Notes under the pieces: model-generated
Seen by the model: the letters and a program-made list of their open reading frames with translations, nothing else
Told to the model about the DNA's origin: nothing
Databases searched by the model: none
Part shown: one piece after another, positions 8,698 through 17,980 of the stretch
Position numbering within the stretch: the first letter of the stretch is position 1
Layout: every line of letters starts with the position of its first letter
From: Legionella spiritensis
Lineage (GTDB): Bacteria; Pseudomonadota; Gammaproteobacteria; Legionellales; Legionellaceae
Length of the DNA: 64,000 nucleotides
Assembly (NCBI RefSeq): GCF_900186965.1
Contig: NZ_LT906457.1
Coordinates: forward strand, 1,204,501 to 1,268,500
Direction of reading: 5' to 3'
Position numbers and translations under genes: made by a program

Positions 8698-10485
8698 ATG
8701 TGCGGTATTGTAGCAATAATTAATACAACAAACACAAATTCAGCGTTGTTTAATCAAATTCAACAAATGAATGAAATGCTGCACCATAGGGGGCCTGATG
8801 GCACTGGACTATGGAATTCTGATTGTAAAAAAGTTTATCTTGGACACAAGCGCCTATCAATCATTGATTTAAGTAATGCTGCCAATCAACCAATGATGTC
8901 ATTCGATAAACAATACATAGTTGTTTTTAATGGAGAAATTTACAACTATAAGGAATTAAAAGATGATTGCATAAAAATGGGGAGTAAATTTTCAACTGTT
9001 TCTGATACAGAAGTACTTATAGAGGCATATCGGCATTGGGGTGACGATTGTTTCCTTAAGCTTAGAGGTATGTGGGCAATTATATTATTTGACATTAAAC
9101 AAAATAAAGTGATTATCTCCCGTGATCCATTCGCTATTAAACCTTTGTATTATGGTTTTTTTCATGGCCATTTTTATTTTGCTTCAGAGCCTAAAGCACT
9201 AACTATTTTGTCAGATCATTTTAAGGAAGAAGACAAAATATCTTCACAACTCTTTTTAGATTATGGTTATCTGGAAAGGGATGAATGGACATTTTATAAA
9301 AATATTAAAAGATTTCCCCACGCACATTTTGCTGTAATAAATCTTAATCAGAATCACACCCAGTTAAATTTAACAAGATATTGGAAACCTAAATCTACTA
9401 TTAACTATTCATTGTCATTTAAACAAGCAGCAAAAAAACTAAGAGAGCTTTTTATAGATTCCCTGCAATTGCATCTAAGGAGTGACGTACCTGTTGGAGC
9501 TTGCCTAAGTGGCGGTATAGATTCTTCGGCGATTGTTTGTATGGGTACTCGCTTATTAAATAGTGATAAATTTACAACCTTTACTTCCCAATATCCTCTC
9601 TACCAACATATTGATGAAACCAAATGGGCTCAGGAGGTGATCAATCATACCCAAGCGAAAGCCTATTTTACGGAGCCAACTAAAACTTTATTTAAGAACT
9701 CATTACAAGATCTGCTTTGGACTCAAGACGAACCGTTTGGTAGCATGAGTATATTTGCGCAATATTGTGTTTTTAAAAAAATTAAAGAAACAACGGTAAA
9801 GGTTGTATTAGATGGTCAGGGCGCCGATGAAATGTTGGCTGGATATATTGGCTATATACCTGTTTATTTTGATGAATTAGCAAAAAATGGAAAATTTATT
9901 TCCTTGACTAGGGAATTGCTGGCGTTTAAGGATATGAATATTCAGTTTGATGCTAAAAATAAAATAATTTCAGCGATAAAGAATAGTATTAAATGGAATA
10001 ACAAATATTGCCATAATAAAAAAATTGATAATTTCTATAAAGATGAAATGGCATCTCGACTGTATAAAATATCCGATAATTTCAATAGTTTTGAAGAACA
10101 ATTAGAAAATCTTCTTTGTGAATCGAATATTCCACAATTACTTCGTTATGAAGATAGAAACTCAATGAGGTTCTCTATTGAATCAAGAGTTCCATTTCTT
10201 AATATGGAATTAGTCGAGTTCGTTTTATCATTGCCTGCGAATTTTAGAGTCAGAAACGGATATACGAAAGCAGTACTAAGAGAAGCCCTGAAAGGAGTTA
10301 TTCCAGAACAAGTTCGAAGTCGTGTTGATAAATTGGGCTTTCCTGCTCCTGATGTCCAATGGATGAATGAATGTTTTGGTATAAATGTACAAACTTCAGG
10401 AGGTCGTGAATGGCGTGAATTTATTTACAAACGGTGGGGTGAAATGAAAAACAAAACGGCAGTTAGTTGTTTTGATTTTTCTTAA
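8698..10485 (+). CDS. Glutamine-dependent amidotransferase, AsnB-like (copy 1)
   Basis: The 595-residue protein begins MCGIVAIIN, giving the N-terminal nucleophile Cys2 of class II glutamine amidotransferases. HRGPDGTG, NGEIYNY and SDTEVL follow in normal order. The synthetase half carries the ATP-pyrophosphatase loop SGGIDSSAI (near residue 270), then DGQGADEMLAGY and RYEDRNSMRFSIESRVPFL. All asparagine synthetase signatures are intact. Its place between glycan transferases suggests a WbpS-like role, amidating a sugar carboxylate (for example a uronic acid), instead of or beside asparagine synthesis. It lies in strikingly AT-rich DNA, unlike the second AsnB gene at 17981, so the two probably have different histories. 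Confidence 0.8.
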   Translation: MCGIVAIINTTNTNSALFNQIQQMNEMLHHRGPDGTGLWNSDCKKVYLGHKRLSIIDLSNAANQPMMSFDKQYIVVFNGEIYNYKELKDDCIKMGSKFSTVSDTEVLIEAYRHWGDDCFLKLRGMWAIILFDIKQNKVIISRDPFAIKPLYYGFFHGHFYFASEPKALTILSDHFKEEDKISSQLFLDYGYLERDEWTFYKNIKRFPHAHFAVINLNQNHTQLNLTRYWKPKSTINYSLSFKQAAKKLRELFIDSLQLHLRSDVPVGACLSGGIDSSAIVCMGTRLLNSDKFTTFTSQYPLYQHIDETKWAQEVINHTQAKAYFTEPTKTLFKNSLQDLLWTQDEPFGSMSIFAQYCVFKKIKETTVKVVLDGQGADEMLAGYIGYIPVYFDELAKNGKFISLTRELLAFKDMNIQFDAKNKIISAIKNSIKWNNKYCHNKKIDNFYKDEMASRLYKISDNFNSFEEQLENLLCESNIPQLLRYEDRNSMRFSIESRVPFLNMELVEFVLSLPANFRVRNGYTKAVLREALKGVIPEQVRSRVDKLGFPAPDVQWMNECFGINVQTSGGREWREFIYKRWGEMKNKTAVSCFDFS

Positions 10486-10617
10486 TCATATGATTATTAA
10501 AGTTAATTATCTATAAACTCAGGTTAGTAAATGATTCATAATTTGAGCGTGCTATTGTTAAAAAAATCATAATGTTATTTTATAATAATTTAAATATAAA
10601 AAAACGGAGTTTTAGAA

Positions 10618-11475
10618 ATGCTTGTAAGCTATAAAGATGCTGAATATTGGGTGGGTCATAATGTTACGAATCATCATAAATTTTCAACAGTTGATGAATC
10701 TCTACAATATCTGAGCTGGAGAAATTCTCAATATTATAGATATGATACTTTGATGTCTACCGAAGGATATGACGATCAAGTTATAATTGATTATGGGTGT
10801 GGCCCAGGGCACGATTTGGTAGGACTCGGACATTATTCAAAACCAAAAAAATTATATGGACTGGATGTTTCTACTACCTCTTTGGAAGAAGCAAAATCAC
10901 GATTAAATTTGCATGGCATTAATGCGGACTTAATCCAGATAAGTGCAAATGACAAGCGATTACCATTTGAAGATAATTCTGTAGATTATATACATTCCTC
11001 CGGAGTCTTGCATCATATTCCAAACTACCTCGAAGTCTTAAAGGAGTTCAAAAGAATATTAAAGCCGGATGGAACTATAAAGATTATGGTTTATAATTAC
11101 AATAGCATATGGTTGCATTTATATGTGGCTTATATAAAACAAATAGTTGAAAATATCGGCCAAAATGAAGCGATCGAGCACGTTTTTAGTAAAACCACAG
11201 ATGGTCCAGATTGCCCTACATCTTATGTTTTTAAACCCGATGAATTTATATCTATTTGTAGTGAAATAGGATTGTCCTGCAATTTTTTAGGTGCAGCAAT
11301 CTCAATATTTGAATTATCATTGTTGCCCAAGCGATTCGATGCAATAATGGATTTGAGATTCCCTAAACAACATCGCGATTTTTTATTATCATTAAGTTTT
11401 GATCAACATGGGTGTCCATTATATGAAAATGATGTTGCAGGCATAGATGCCTGTTATTTGATACACAAGTCATAA
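10618..11475 (+). CDS. Class I SAM-dependent methyltransferase
   Basis: The 285-residue protein carries IDYGCGPGHDL near residue 58, the SAM-binding glycine motif I. It also has LYGLDVSTTSLEEAKSRL (acidic ribose-binding loop), LPFEDNSVDYIHSSGVLHHI (motif III/IV region near 115) and EFKRILKPDGTIKIMVYN. This is a typical UbiE/Coq5-like Methyltransf_11/25 fold. A GGAG ribosome-binding sequence is nine bases before the ATG. In the same AT-rich segment as AsnB-like copy 1 and the fused glycosyltransferase, it probably O- or N-methylates a sugar of the surface polymer or its terminal residue. Substrate cannot be read from sequence. Confidence 0.8.
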   Translation: MLVSYKDAEYWVGHNVTNHHKFSTVDESLQYLSWRNSQYYRYDTLMSTEGYDDQVIIDYGCGPGHDLVGLGHYSKPKKLYGLDVSTTSLEEAKSRLNLHGINADLIQISANDKRLPFEDNSVDYIHSSGVLHHIPNYLEVLKEFKRILKPDGTIKIMVYNYNSIWLHLYVAYIKQIVENIGQNEAIEHVFSKTTDGPDCPTSYVFKPDEFISICSEIGLSCNFLGAAISIFELSLLPKRFDAIMDLRFPKQHRDFLLSLSFDQHGCPLYENDVAGIDACYLIHKS

Positions 11476-11557
11476 TAATTTAAAAGAATATTTTTAAATA
11501 AGATGAAAAGGAAGATTGCTGCTGCAGGATTATTTTCCTTATTGAGAGAGTTATGAA

Positions 11558-14068
11558 ATGGTTAAAGATAATGGAATAAATGATCTAATTGATGCTGTGG
11601 TAATGTTAACAGGCTCCAATTGGAAAACGGAGCTTAGAAGCAATCGGTATCATTATGCTTCGAGATTTGCAAAGAATTTGCCGGTTATTTTCATACAGCC
11701 TGATCTGGATGAAGAAACATTCCATTATGAAGAAACCGAGTTAGATAATGTGGTTGTTTTGCATGTGTATAGTAATTATTATAGCCAATTGCAATCTGAA
11801 TTAATAATTAACGCCTTGAATTCTAAAAATATTATTGCTCCCTTGTTATGGATATATAATCCCTATTTGCTAAATATAGTCAGACAATTATATTCTCCTT
11901 ATAAAATTTTTCATGCTACTGAAGACTATTTTTCTCTTCAATATCAAGCCATTTTACCAATTTATTTTCAAAATTCATTGGTTTCTGTAATTAACATTGT
12001 TGATGAAGTAATCTGTGTATCATCTGGAGTAATGTCTAGTCTTTTAAATAAAAATATAAAATGGAAAGATAAAGTTCGACTAATTACTAATGGGTGCGAT
12101 TTTGAGTTTTATAATGAAAAAAAATCAGACGTTAAAAAAGAATATGGAAAAGGTAAAGTTGCTTTTTATCAAGGTAATATTTTTGATAAATTAGATTTTG
12201 AGTTATTAAACGGCGTTGTGAAAAAATTGCCTGAATGGACATTTCAATTTTGCGGGAAAGTTCTAAATGAAAGTGAGGAGTGGAATAGAGTCCTGGCTAA
12301 TGACAATGTTGAATATCTTGGATTGTTAACTCCAGAGGAATTAAGAGAAGTGGCTCATCAAGCAACTATAGGTCTTATTCCTTTTAAAAAAACAGATTAT
12401 TTATACAGATCATTTCCTTTAAAAGCATTTGAATACATAGCCTGTTCACTCCCTGTTGTTAGCACACCTATTGAAGAACTTTATAAGTATGAAGATGTTT
12501 TTCTGTTTGCTGATAATGTGGATGAATTTGTTAATCAGATATTGTTGGCTGAAATACGGAGTCATGACAGTTACTTTCTTAATAAATCAGCTGAACTGGC
12601 TTCTCAAAATTCATACGATAAAAAATTTCAGAAATTAATTGAAGGTATAAAGGACAATATAACAAATCGCATAACTAAAATATCTGGTAAATCTAATATA
12701 TTATTCTTATATGAATCTAAAAGCTTGCACATAAATACCATAAAAACACATCTTGAAAGTTATGGTAAATTTTCTAGTCATAATGTTTTCTATGCTAGTG
12801 CAACAGAAGACTTGGATATAGTACCTGATTTATTCTGTTTTGATGCAATAATTATTCATTATTCTTTAAGATTATCGCTTAAGGATGGTAATTGGACTAT
12901 TTCTCAGCGCGTAAGATCGTTATTAATGAATTACGGTGGTTTAAAAATCGCATTTATTCAGGATGAATATGATACTACGAATATTGCTATAAACTGGTTG
13001 AAAGATTTAGGTGTTCAGGTTGTTTTTACTTGTGTGCCTGAAAAATACATTAGGCAAGTATACCCGAGTAAAGAACTGCCAAATGTCCATTTTATCAATA
13101 ATCTAACAGGTTATGTACCTGATGAGCTTGTCGACTACCCAGTTATGCCCTTAAATAAAAGAGAAGTTGTCATAGCATATCGCGGACGAAGTTTGCCATT
13201 TTGGTATGGTGATCTTGGCCAGGAAAAAGAATTCATTGGGAAAAAAATGAAGGAAATATGCTTGGAAAACAATATCAAGGAGGATATCGAGTGGGATGAC
13301 TCCAAGCGAATTTATGGTGGTTCATGGTACGAGTTCATTGCATCGGCGAAAGCAACTCTTGGTACTGAAAGTGGATCGAATGTTATAGATTTTCATGGGG
13401 ATTTGCATGTGGATGTGGCTAATTATTTGGCTAATAATCCTGGTGCTGATTACCAAGAAATATACAATTTATTTTTAAAGGAAAATGATGGCCAAGTAAA
13501 AATGAATCAAATATCACCTAAAATTTTTGAAGCAATTTGTTTGCATACTGCATTAATTTTATTTGAAGGTGAATATTCTGGTGTCATAGAGCCATATAAG
13601 CATTTTATTCCCCTCAAAAAAGATTTCTCTAACATTAATGATGTCTTATCTAAAGTGAATGATGACAAATATTTACTTGATCTAACATGTCGCGCTTATG
13701 AGGATATTATCGCCAGCGGAAAATATAGTTATCGTACCTTTGTTAAGCTAGTTGACTCAACTATTGATTCTTTTATCCCAAAAGGGCGTAACCTTAATGT
13801 TGAGGGTGTCAGTAAGGTACCTTATAACGTTGAAGAACTGGAAAATAGGTTATTTAAAGAAAAAATATCAGAAGAGAAGAATTTGATAAATACGGAATTA
13901 GTCAGCACAGAACCAGCAACTAAGTCGCCAATTTCCGAGATAATTTTTTTGATTGCTATGAGATTAAACTCTAATATGGTATTAAGAAAAATAAAATTAA
14001 TTACTACCCGTAAAATCAAGATATTTAATCCATTGTTGCGTAAATTAAAAAACAAGATAATCAGTTGA
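11558..14068 (+). CDS. Two-domain glycosyltransferase (GT4-like + CgeB-like domain C)
   Basis: This 836-residue protein is a fusion. Residues 1-370 look like a GT-B enzyme: LITNGCDFEFYN near 173, VEYLGLLTPEELREVAHQAT near 250, and the donor-site pattern PLKAFEYIACSLPVVSTPIE near 290. From about residue 385 to 770 it is a third copy of the family seen at 5757 and 7109: FDAIIIHYSL, FIQDEYDT, NLTGYVPDEL, YRGRSLPFWYGDLGQEK, SKRIYGGSW, LGTESGSNV, ISPKIFEAI and FEGEYSGVIE. A basic tail follows. Two GT modules in one chain suggest two sequential transfers. It is strongly AT-rich and ends the gene run before transposase debris. Confidence 0.65.
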   Translation: MVKDNGINDLIDAVVMLTGSNWKTELRSNRYHYASRFAKNLPVIFIQPDLDEETFHYEETELDNVVVLHVYSNYYSQLQSELIINALNSKNIIAPLLWIYNPYLLNIVRQLYSPYKIFHATEDYFSLQYQAILPIYFQNSLVSVINIVDEVICVSSGVMSSLLNKNIKWKDKVRLITNGCDFEFYNEKKSDVKKEYGKGKVAFYQGNIFDKLDFELLNGVVKKLPEWTFQFCGKVLNESEEWNRVLANDNVEYLGLLTPEELREVAHQATIGLIPFKKTDYLYRSFPLKAFEYIACSLPVVSTPIEELYKYEDVFLFADNVDEFVNQILLAEIRSHDSYFLNKSAELASQNSYDKKFQKLIEGIKDNITNRITKISGKSNILFLYESKSLHINTIKTHLESYGKFSSHNVFYASATEDLDIVPDLFCFDAIIIHYSLRLSLKDGNWTISQRVRSLLMNYGGLKIAFIQDEYDTTNIAINWLKDLGVQVVFTCVPEKYIRQVYPSKELPNVHFINNLTGYVPDELVDYPVMPLNKREVVIAYRGRSLPFWYGDLGQEKEFIGKKMKEICLENNIKEDIEWDDSKRIYGGSWYEFIASAKATLGTESGSNVIDFHGDLHVDVANYLANNPGADYQEIYNLFLKENDGQVKMNQISPKIFEAICLHTALILFEGEYSGVIEPYKHFIPLKKDFSNINDVLSKVNDDKYLLDLTCRAYEDIIASGKYSYRTFVKLVDSTIDSFIPKGRNLNVEGVSKVPYNVEELENRLFKEKISEEKNLINTELVSTEPATKSPISEIIFLIAMRLNSNMVLRKIKLITTRKIKIFNPLLRKLKNKIIS

Positions 14069-14166
14069 AATTGTGTAAGTAAATTCCAGGGTCTGTAAAT
14101 AATTTGGGGGAAAGGTCAAGTATATAATCGCCTATTTTCAGACAGGCATTAAAGAAGAGACAAACT

Positions 14167-14343
14167 ATGACTCATGATATAGATGAATTGGCCCAGGAAA
14201 TAGCCAAGACGTGTAAAACGCAAGAAGACTTCACTGAGTTTTTTAAACAGCTAAAGCGTCGAGGCTTAGATGCTGAGCTATCCGGAGAACTTACGCATCG
14301 TTTAGGTCAATACAGCTTACTACTATCAGCCGGCAATAGATAA
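14167..14343 (+). pseudogene. IS256-family transposase, N-terminal remnant
   Basis: The 58-codon frame begins MTHDIDELAQEIAKTCKTQE and continues with FFKQLKRRGLDAELSGELTHRLG. This matches the first 45 or so residues of IS256-family (mutator-type) transposases, which run LAxELAKxxKTxEDxxxFxxxLxKxxxEAxLxxELTHHLGY. The frame then leaves the family and stops at 14343, so about seven eighths of the gene are gone. It lies in the 460-base gap between the AT-rich glycan genes and the ABC exporter and marks a past rearrangement boundary. Confidence 0.65.
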
Positions 14344-14491
14344 GGATGAAGCGGTGATAAGGGAATTGCTAACCATAACCGTGCGTTATCCGCGTGGCTC
14401 TGCTTTAAAATCACACAAGAACGTGCTCTGTTGTTGTGTCAGGGTTCAAAGCTGCGATGACTATGGTGAGAGCAAAATCCAGATTTATTAA
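14312..14491 (+). pseudogene. Possible IS3-type transposase (OrfB) remnant
   Basis: In another frame, directly after the IS256 piece, the translation runs YYYQPAIDKDEAVIRELL and then RYPR. It resembles the start of IS3-family integrase-type OrfB proteins (YY.P....D..I...L..L....P..G). The similarity is lost after RYPR, probably by frameshift. No terminal inverted repeats were recognised around either piece. The rest of the gap 14069-14528 shows no gene. Confidence 0.3.
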
Positions 14492-14528
14492 ATATAATTA
14501 ATTGGTCATATTTTCATGCCAGAACTTT

Positions 14529-15320
14529 TTATATAACAGAAGTAAAATATCCTTTTACCTTTCTAAATCGTTTCAAGCCTGAAAAATAGAATAACGAAGC
14601 CAGGATTAAAACATAGAGTAAACTCCAGAGTAAATTAGCAGGTATCGTATGGTATACCAGCGGTTGCCTGAAACCTTCTGTCAGAATATAAAACGGGTTG
14701 ATCATAGAGGCCATACGAATGGGTTTCGGCATAGATTCCAATGTGTAAAAAATCGGTGAAACAAACAGAATCATCATTAGTATGTTGGGTAATACAATAG
14801 CCAAATCTCTTAAAAAGACAGTTATTGCAGAAAGAAAAAATCCTAGCCCGAACATAAAAAAATACATAATTAAAATCACCGGGATCACCATGAGAGCTTC
14901 CAGTGTTGGGGTGTTTCCGTCAAAAAACATAATGATAGCCAGAAAAAACAGGCTGACAATCAGTGGCACGATTGAAATTAAAACGGATGAAACAGGTAGT
15001 ATTTCCGTTTTAAGCGCCATGTTTTTAACAATGCCTGTATTTGAAATAATGGAGTTTGAAGAATTGAGCAATCCCTCGCTGATGGCAAGCCAGGGACCGT
15101 AACCGCTGATAAGCCAGACCACGTATGATAAGGTCGTGCTTGCTCCGGGTAATTTGGCGCGATAGACAAATCCGAATATAAACGTGAAAATGCTTAGCAT
15201 AATAATGGGATTAAGTATGGCCCATATACCACCAAGGGTGGAGGCAAGATATCGATCTTTAAGATTGATTTTAAAGAAATTAAAAATCATTCTGTAATCA
15301 GTTCTATCGAATCCGAACAT
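14529..15320 (-). CDS. wzm: ABC-2 type polysaccharide export permease (Wzm)
   Basis: The 263-residue protein has six hydrophobic segments and begins with DLKDRYLASTLGGIWAILNPIIM (residues 20-40), the conserved cytoplasmic start of Wzm/KpsM/TagG permeases (family usual length about 260). With its ATPase it exports undecaprenyl-linked polysaccharide across the inner membrane. Its start lies inside the end of the preceding wzt gene (34-base overlap), so the two are translationally coupled. The late segment MINPFYILTEGFRQPLVYH fits the family's C-terminal periplasmic loop. Confidence in the family is high; whether the cargo is O-antigen or capsule is an inference from the surrounding cluster. Confidence 0.85.
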   Translation of the reverse strand: MFGFDRTDYRMIFNFFKINLKDRYLASTLGGIWAILNPIIMLSIFTFIFGFVYRAKLPGASTTLSYVVWLISGYGPWLAISEGLLNSSNSIISNTGIVKNMALKTEILPVSSVLISIVPLIVSLFFLAIIMFFDGNTPTLEALMVIPVILIMYFFMFGLGFFLSAITVFLRDLAIVLPNILMMILFVSPIFYTLESMPKPIRMASMINPFYILTEGFRQPLVYHTIPANLLWSLLYVLILASLFYFSGLKRFRKVKGYFTSVI

Positions 15321-16528
15321 ACCGGAAAATCCTCTTTGGCTAACGTTATTTGTGCCGGATAGTCGAGCAATGGAAATCCGCCACTGGGTATATGATTGTT
15401 TCTGATCTCAAAAAAACGGGAAAAACGACTTGTAATGGCATCATTTTCACACACTTGAAGCTTCAACTGATAATAACCTTTGTTGAAAACGAGTGATTCG
15501 AGTGCGAGTTGCAGGATGAACGTTTCACTCTCTTTCGTTGCAGACAGGGTTTGCAACTCGTAGTCCTGATGATGGAGGGTTAACCCATCAATACGCTCGA
15601 TGATAACTGTCAATCGGGCATTGCTGGGCAAGACCTGTTGAATAGTTATATCCATGACGAAACTGTCTTTGGTGTAAAAAAGATTTTGAGCATAATCACT
15701 GCCGGAGAGTTTTAATTCCGCATTGATAATTTTATACCCGGCTTGCTCCAGGGTATCACAAGTTGCCAGTTGGTATTGCTTGATTTCGGCCTGTTCGTCT
15801 TCCTCCCTGATTTTCTGCAAATAGGCTTTTGTGACTTTATCAGGGGCGTCATCCATGATGATTTCCCCTTTTTCCATCCACAGGCAGCGAGTACACATGG
15901 ACTCTATAGTTCCCATGGAATGGGAAACCAGTATGACAATTTTTCCTTTCTTGCAAATTTCCCTGATTTTTTTTGTTGCCTTGTTGGCAAAAAAGACGTC
16001 TCCGGCTGACAGCGCTTCATCAATAATTAAAATTTCCGGTTCAATTTCGACAAGCATCGAAAACGCAAGTCGGGATTTCATACCGGTGGAATAGGTTTTT
16101 ATGGGTTTGTCTATGAAGTCATCCAGTTCGGAAAATGCAATGATACGATCAATGACACTGTTCATTTCCTCACGTGATTTCCCCTGGATTTCACCATCCA
16201 GATAAATATTTTCTCGTCCGGTCAGATCTTCTCGCAAGCCGATACCAAGCGTCATGACAGCCGTTACCTTGCCGATGATATTGACTTTACCGTGGGTCTG
16301 GCTGGCAATTCCGGCAATTATGGACAGTAATGTCGACTTTCCTGCGCCATTGCGTCCGATAATGCCGACTGTTTCACCGGATTGCAGCGTCAGATTAATA
16401 TTGTTGAGAGCGACTTTATCCTGTCCATCGGAAGGCTCATTATTCGTATTTTTATTATGGAGTACGTCGTGCAGACGGCGATAAAATATTTTTGATAAGC
16501 GGATGATTTCAATTTCAGGCGTTTGCAT
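15287..16528 (-). CDS. wzt: ABC transporter ATPase with C-terminal glycan-binding domain (Wzt, copy 1)
   Basis: The 413-residue protein carries Walker A GRNGAGKST near residue 59, signature YSTGMKSRLAF, Walker B ILIIDEALSAGD and the switch histidine in LVSHSM. All ATPase residues are intact. Residues from about 260 on form a beta-rich extension of the Wzt type, which in known O-antigen exporters binds the capped end of the polymer. It overlaps the permease gene downstream by 34 bases and the second ATPase gene upstream by 14 bases. Presence of the C-terminal domain points to recognition of a modified non-reducing end, which fits the methyltransferase at 10618. Confidence 0.85.
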   Translation of the reverse strand: MQTPEIEIIRLSKIFYRRLHDVLHNKNTNNEPSDGQDKVALNNINLTLQSGETVGIIGRNGAGKSTLLSIIAGIASQTHGKVNIIGKVTAVMTLGIGLREDLTGRENIYLDGEIQGKSREEMNSVIDRIIAFSELDDFIDKPIKTYSTGMKSRLAFSMLVEIEPEILIIDEALSAGDVFFANKATKKIREICKKGKIVILVSHSMGTIESMCTRCLWMEKGEIIMDDAPDKVTKAYLQKIREEDEQAEIKQYQLATCDTLEQAGYKIINAELKLSGSDYAQNLFYTKDSFVMDITIQQVLPSNARLTVIIERIDGLTLHHQDYELQTLSATKESETFILQLALESLVFNKGYYQLKLQVCENDAITSRFSRFFEIRNNHIPSGGFPLLDYPAQITLAKEDFPVCSDSIELITE

Positions 16529-17687
16529 GAGAGGGCCTCTTCACATCTTCTCGCCAGGGTAACTTGATCATAGCTCGGGAAGGTTCCCCCTTTACCTGAA
16601 TTTTTATGCCATTTCCGTAAGTCCAGCTGCGGCCATCCAATTGTAAACTGTCTACGTTGCTATCCAGGGATTTTAAAAACAGGTTTAAATAATAGTCTCC
16701 GGTGACCAGCGGCAGTTTTTTAATGGTTATTATGACGTGGTTAAGGCCGGGGTGACAATCCAGTGTGACATAGTTTTCATTAAGCAAAATCAACTCCCAT
16801 CCATAACCGCTTCGGAATAACTCTATGGAATAATTGACTGCCAGAGGTACCGGTTTCTTCAGGTCTATAGCAAATTTAATTTCGCAGTCCTCGCCACTTT
16901 CCATAGTGTAGCCGTTCGGGTTGCTGATGATTTCAGCGTATTCTTTTGTGGGAACCGGCAGGTTTAAGTATTGCTGTACGATATTTTCAGATGGACCGCT
17001 GGAAATAACATGGCCTTTATCAAGAATATAAGAGGTTTCACAGAGCTTAAGCACAGCCGTCCAATCGTGAGTGACCAGAATGCCCGATGCCCCGTTGGTG
17101 AATCGCTCACGCAGGCGTTTCCAGCATTTGGCCTGAAAATGCTCATCACCAACCGACAGCAGTTCATCAACCAGATAAATTTCATGTTGGAGTTCTGTTG
17201 ACGTGGCGAAGAAAAGTCTGGCGCACATGCCGGATGAGTAGGAATACATGGGGTTATGAAAGTCATCTCCCAGTTCGGAAAATTCCTTGATGTTTTCAAT
17301 AAGGGTCTGGCGACGTGTTTTATCAATGCCATAGATTTCCAGAAAGCGGCTGGCATAGGAATAACCGGTTAACTGGTTGTTGCCTAACCCACCCATTTCA
17401 AACAGGCTGCTCACATCACCGGATACTTTGACCACGCCTGTTGTCGGGGCGTAGACGCCGCCGAGCACTCTTAAAAGAGTGCTTTTTCCGGCTCCGTTTC
17501 GTCCAAGGATACCGACAAATTTTCCCTTGGGAATATCCAGACTAATATTATGGAGGGCTTTGAAAGAATTGAATTGTTTCATCTTATCCCGGAAGATTAT
17601 CCGCCAGTTTAATTGATCATCAATAATGTAAAACTCTTTCGACAAGTCCTCACAACTTAAAGCGATATCCCGACCTATCCTATTCAT
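16515..17687 (-). CDS. ABC transporter ATPase with C-terminal domain (Wzt-like, copy 2)
   Basis: The 390-residue protein has Walker A GRNGAGKST near residue 61, signature YSSGMCARLFF, Walker B IYLVDELLSVGD and the switch histidine in LVTHDW, so it is probably active. Residues beyond about 245 form a second, different beta-rich C-terminal domain. It is the first gene of a three-gene minus-strand operon (this gene, Wzt copy 1, Wzm) with overlaps throughout. One permease with two distinct ATPases suggests a heterodimeric ATPase pair or two alternative cargo-recognition subunits. That is unusual, because the classic Wzm-Wzt exporter uses one ATPase homodimer. Confidence 0.8.
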   Translation of the reverse strand: MNRIGRDIALSCEDLSKEFYIIDDQLNWRIIFRDKMKQFNSFKALHNISLDIPKGKFVGILGRNGAGKSTLLRVLGGVYAPTTGVVKVSGDVSSLFEMGGLGNNQLTGYSYASRFLEIYGIDKTRRQTLIENIKEFSELGDDFHNPMYSYSSGMCARLFFATSTELQHEIYLVDELLSVGDEHFQAKCWKRLRERFTNGASGILVTHDWTAVLKLCETSYILDKGHVISSGPSENIVQQYLNLPVPTKEYAEIISNPNGYTMESGEDCEIKFAIDLKKPVPLAVNYSIELFRSGYGWELILLNENYVTLDCHPGLNHVIITIKKLPLVTGDYYLNLFLKSLDSNVDSLQLDGRSWTYGNGIKIQVKGEPSRAMIKLPWREDVKRPSHANA

Positions 17688-17866
17688 TAATGATGCTCTA
17701 TAACCTTTAAGATGAACGATTCATATCAGGGCACGCGCTCTGTCCTCGCCGATAGATGATAATTGTTAAGCAAGACGTTGTCTATTAATTTTAAGGACAA
17801 GAATTTTCAGGAGACAGGTAATTGGCTGTAACGTCATTTTGAAATGATGTGTTATGGAGGCGATAT

Positions 17867-17895
17867 TTGACCAACAAAGCACTGATTGCTATTAT
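17867..17895 (+). promoter_or_regulatory. Sigma-70 type promoter ahead of AsnB-like copy 2
   Basis: TTGACC at 17867-17872 and TATTAT at 17890-17895 are separated by 17 bases, close to the sigma-70 consensus. It lies about 85 bases upstream of the ATG at 17981, whose ribosome-binding site is AAGGAA. It would drive the plus-strand genes 17981-20872. The gap 17688-17980 separates this transcript from the divergent ABC exporter operon. Confidence 0.55.
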
Positions 17896-17980
17896 CTCAC
17901 CACTTTGATAGGCGCGTGTATGATTTATCAAAAGCATGTCTTACCCGTTTTAAGTATAAGAATTAAAGGAATATCTATCT

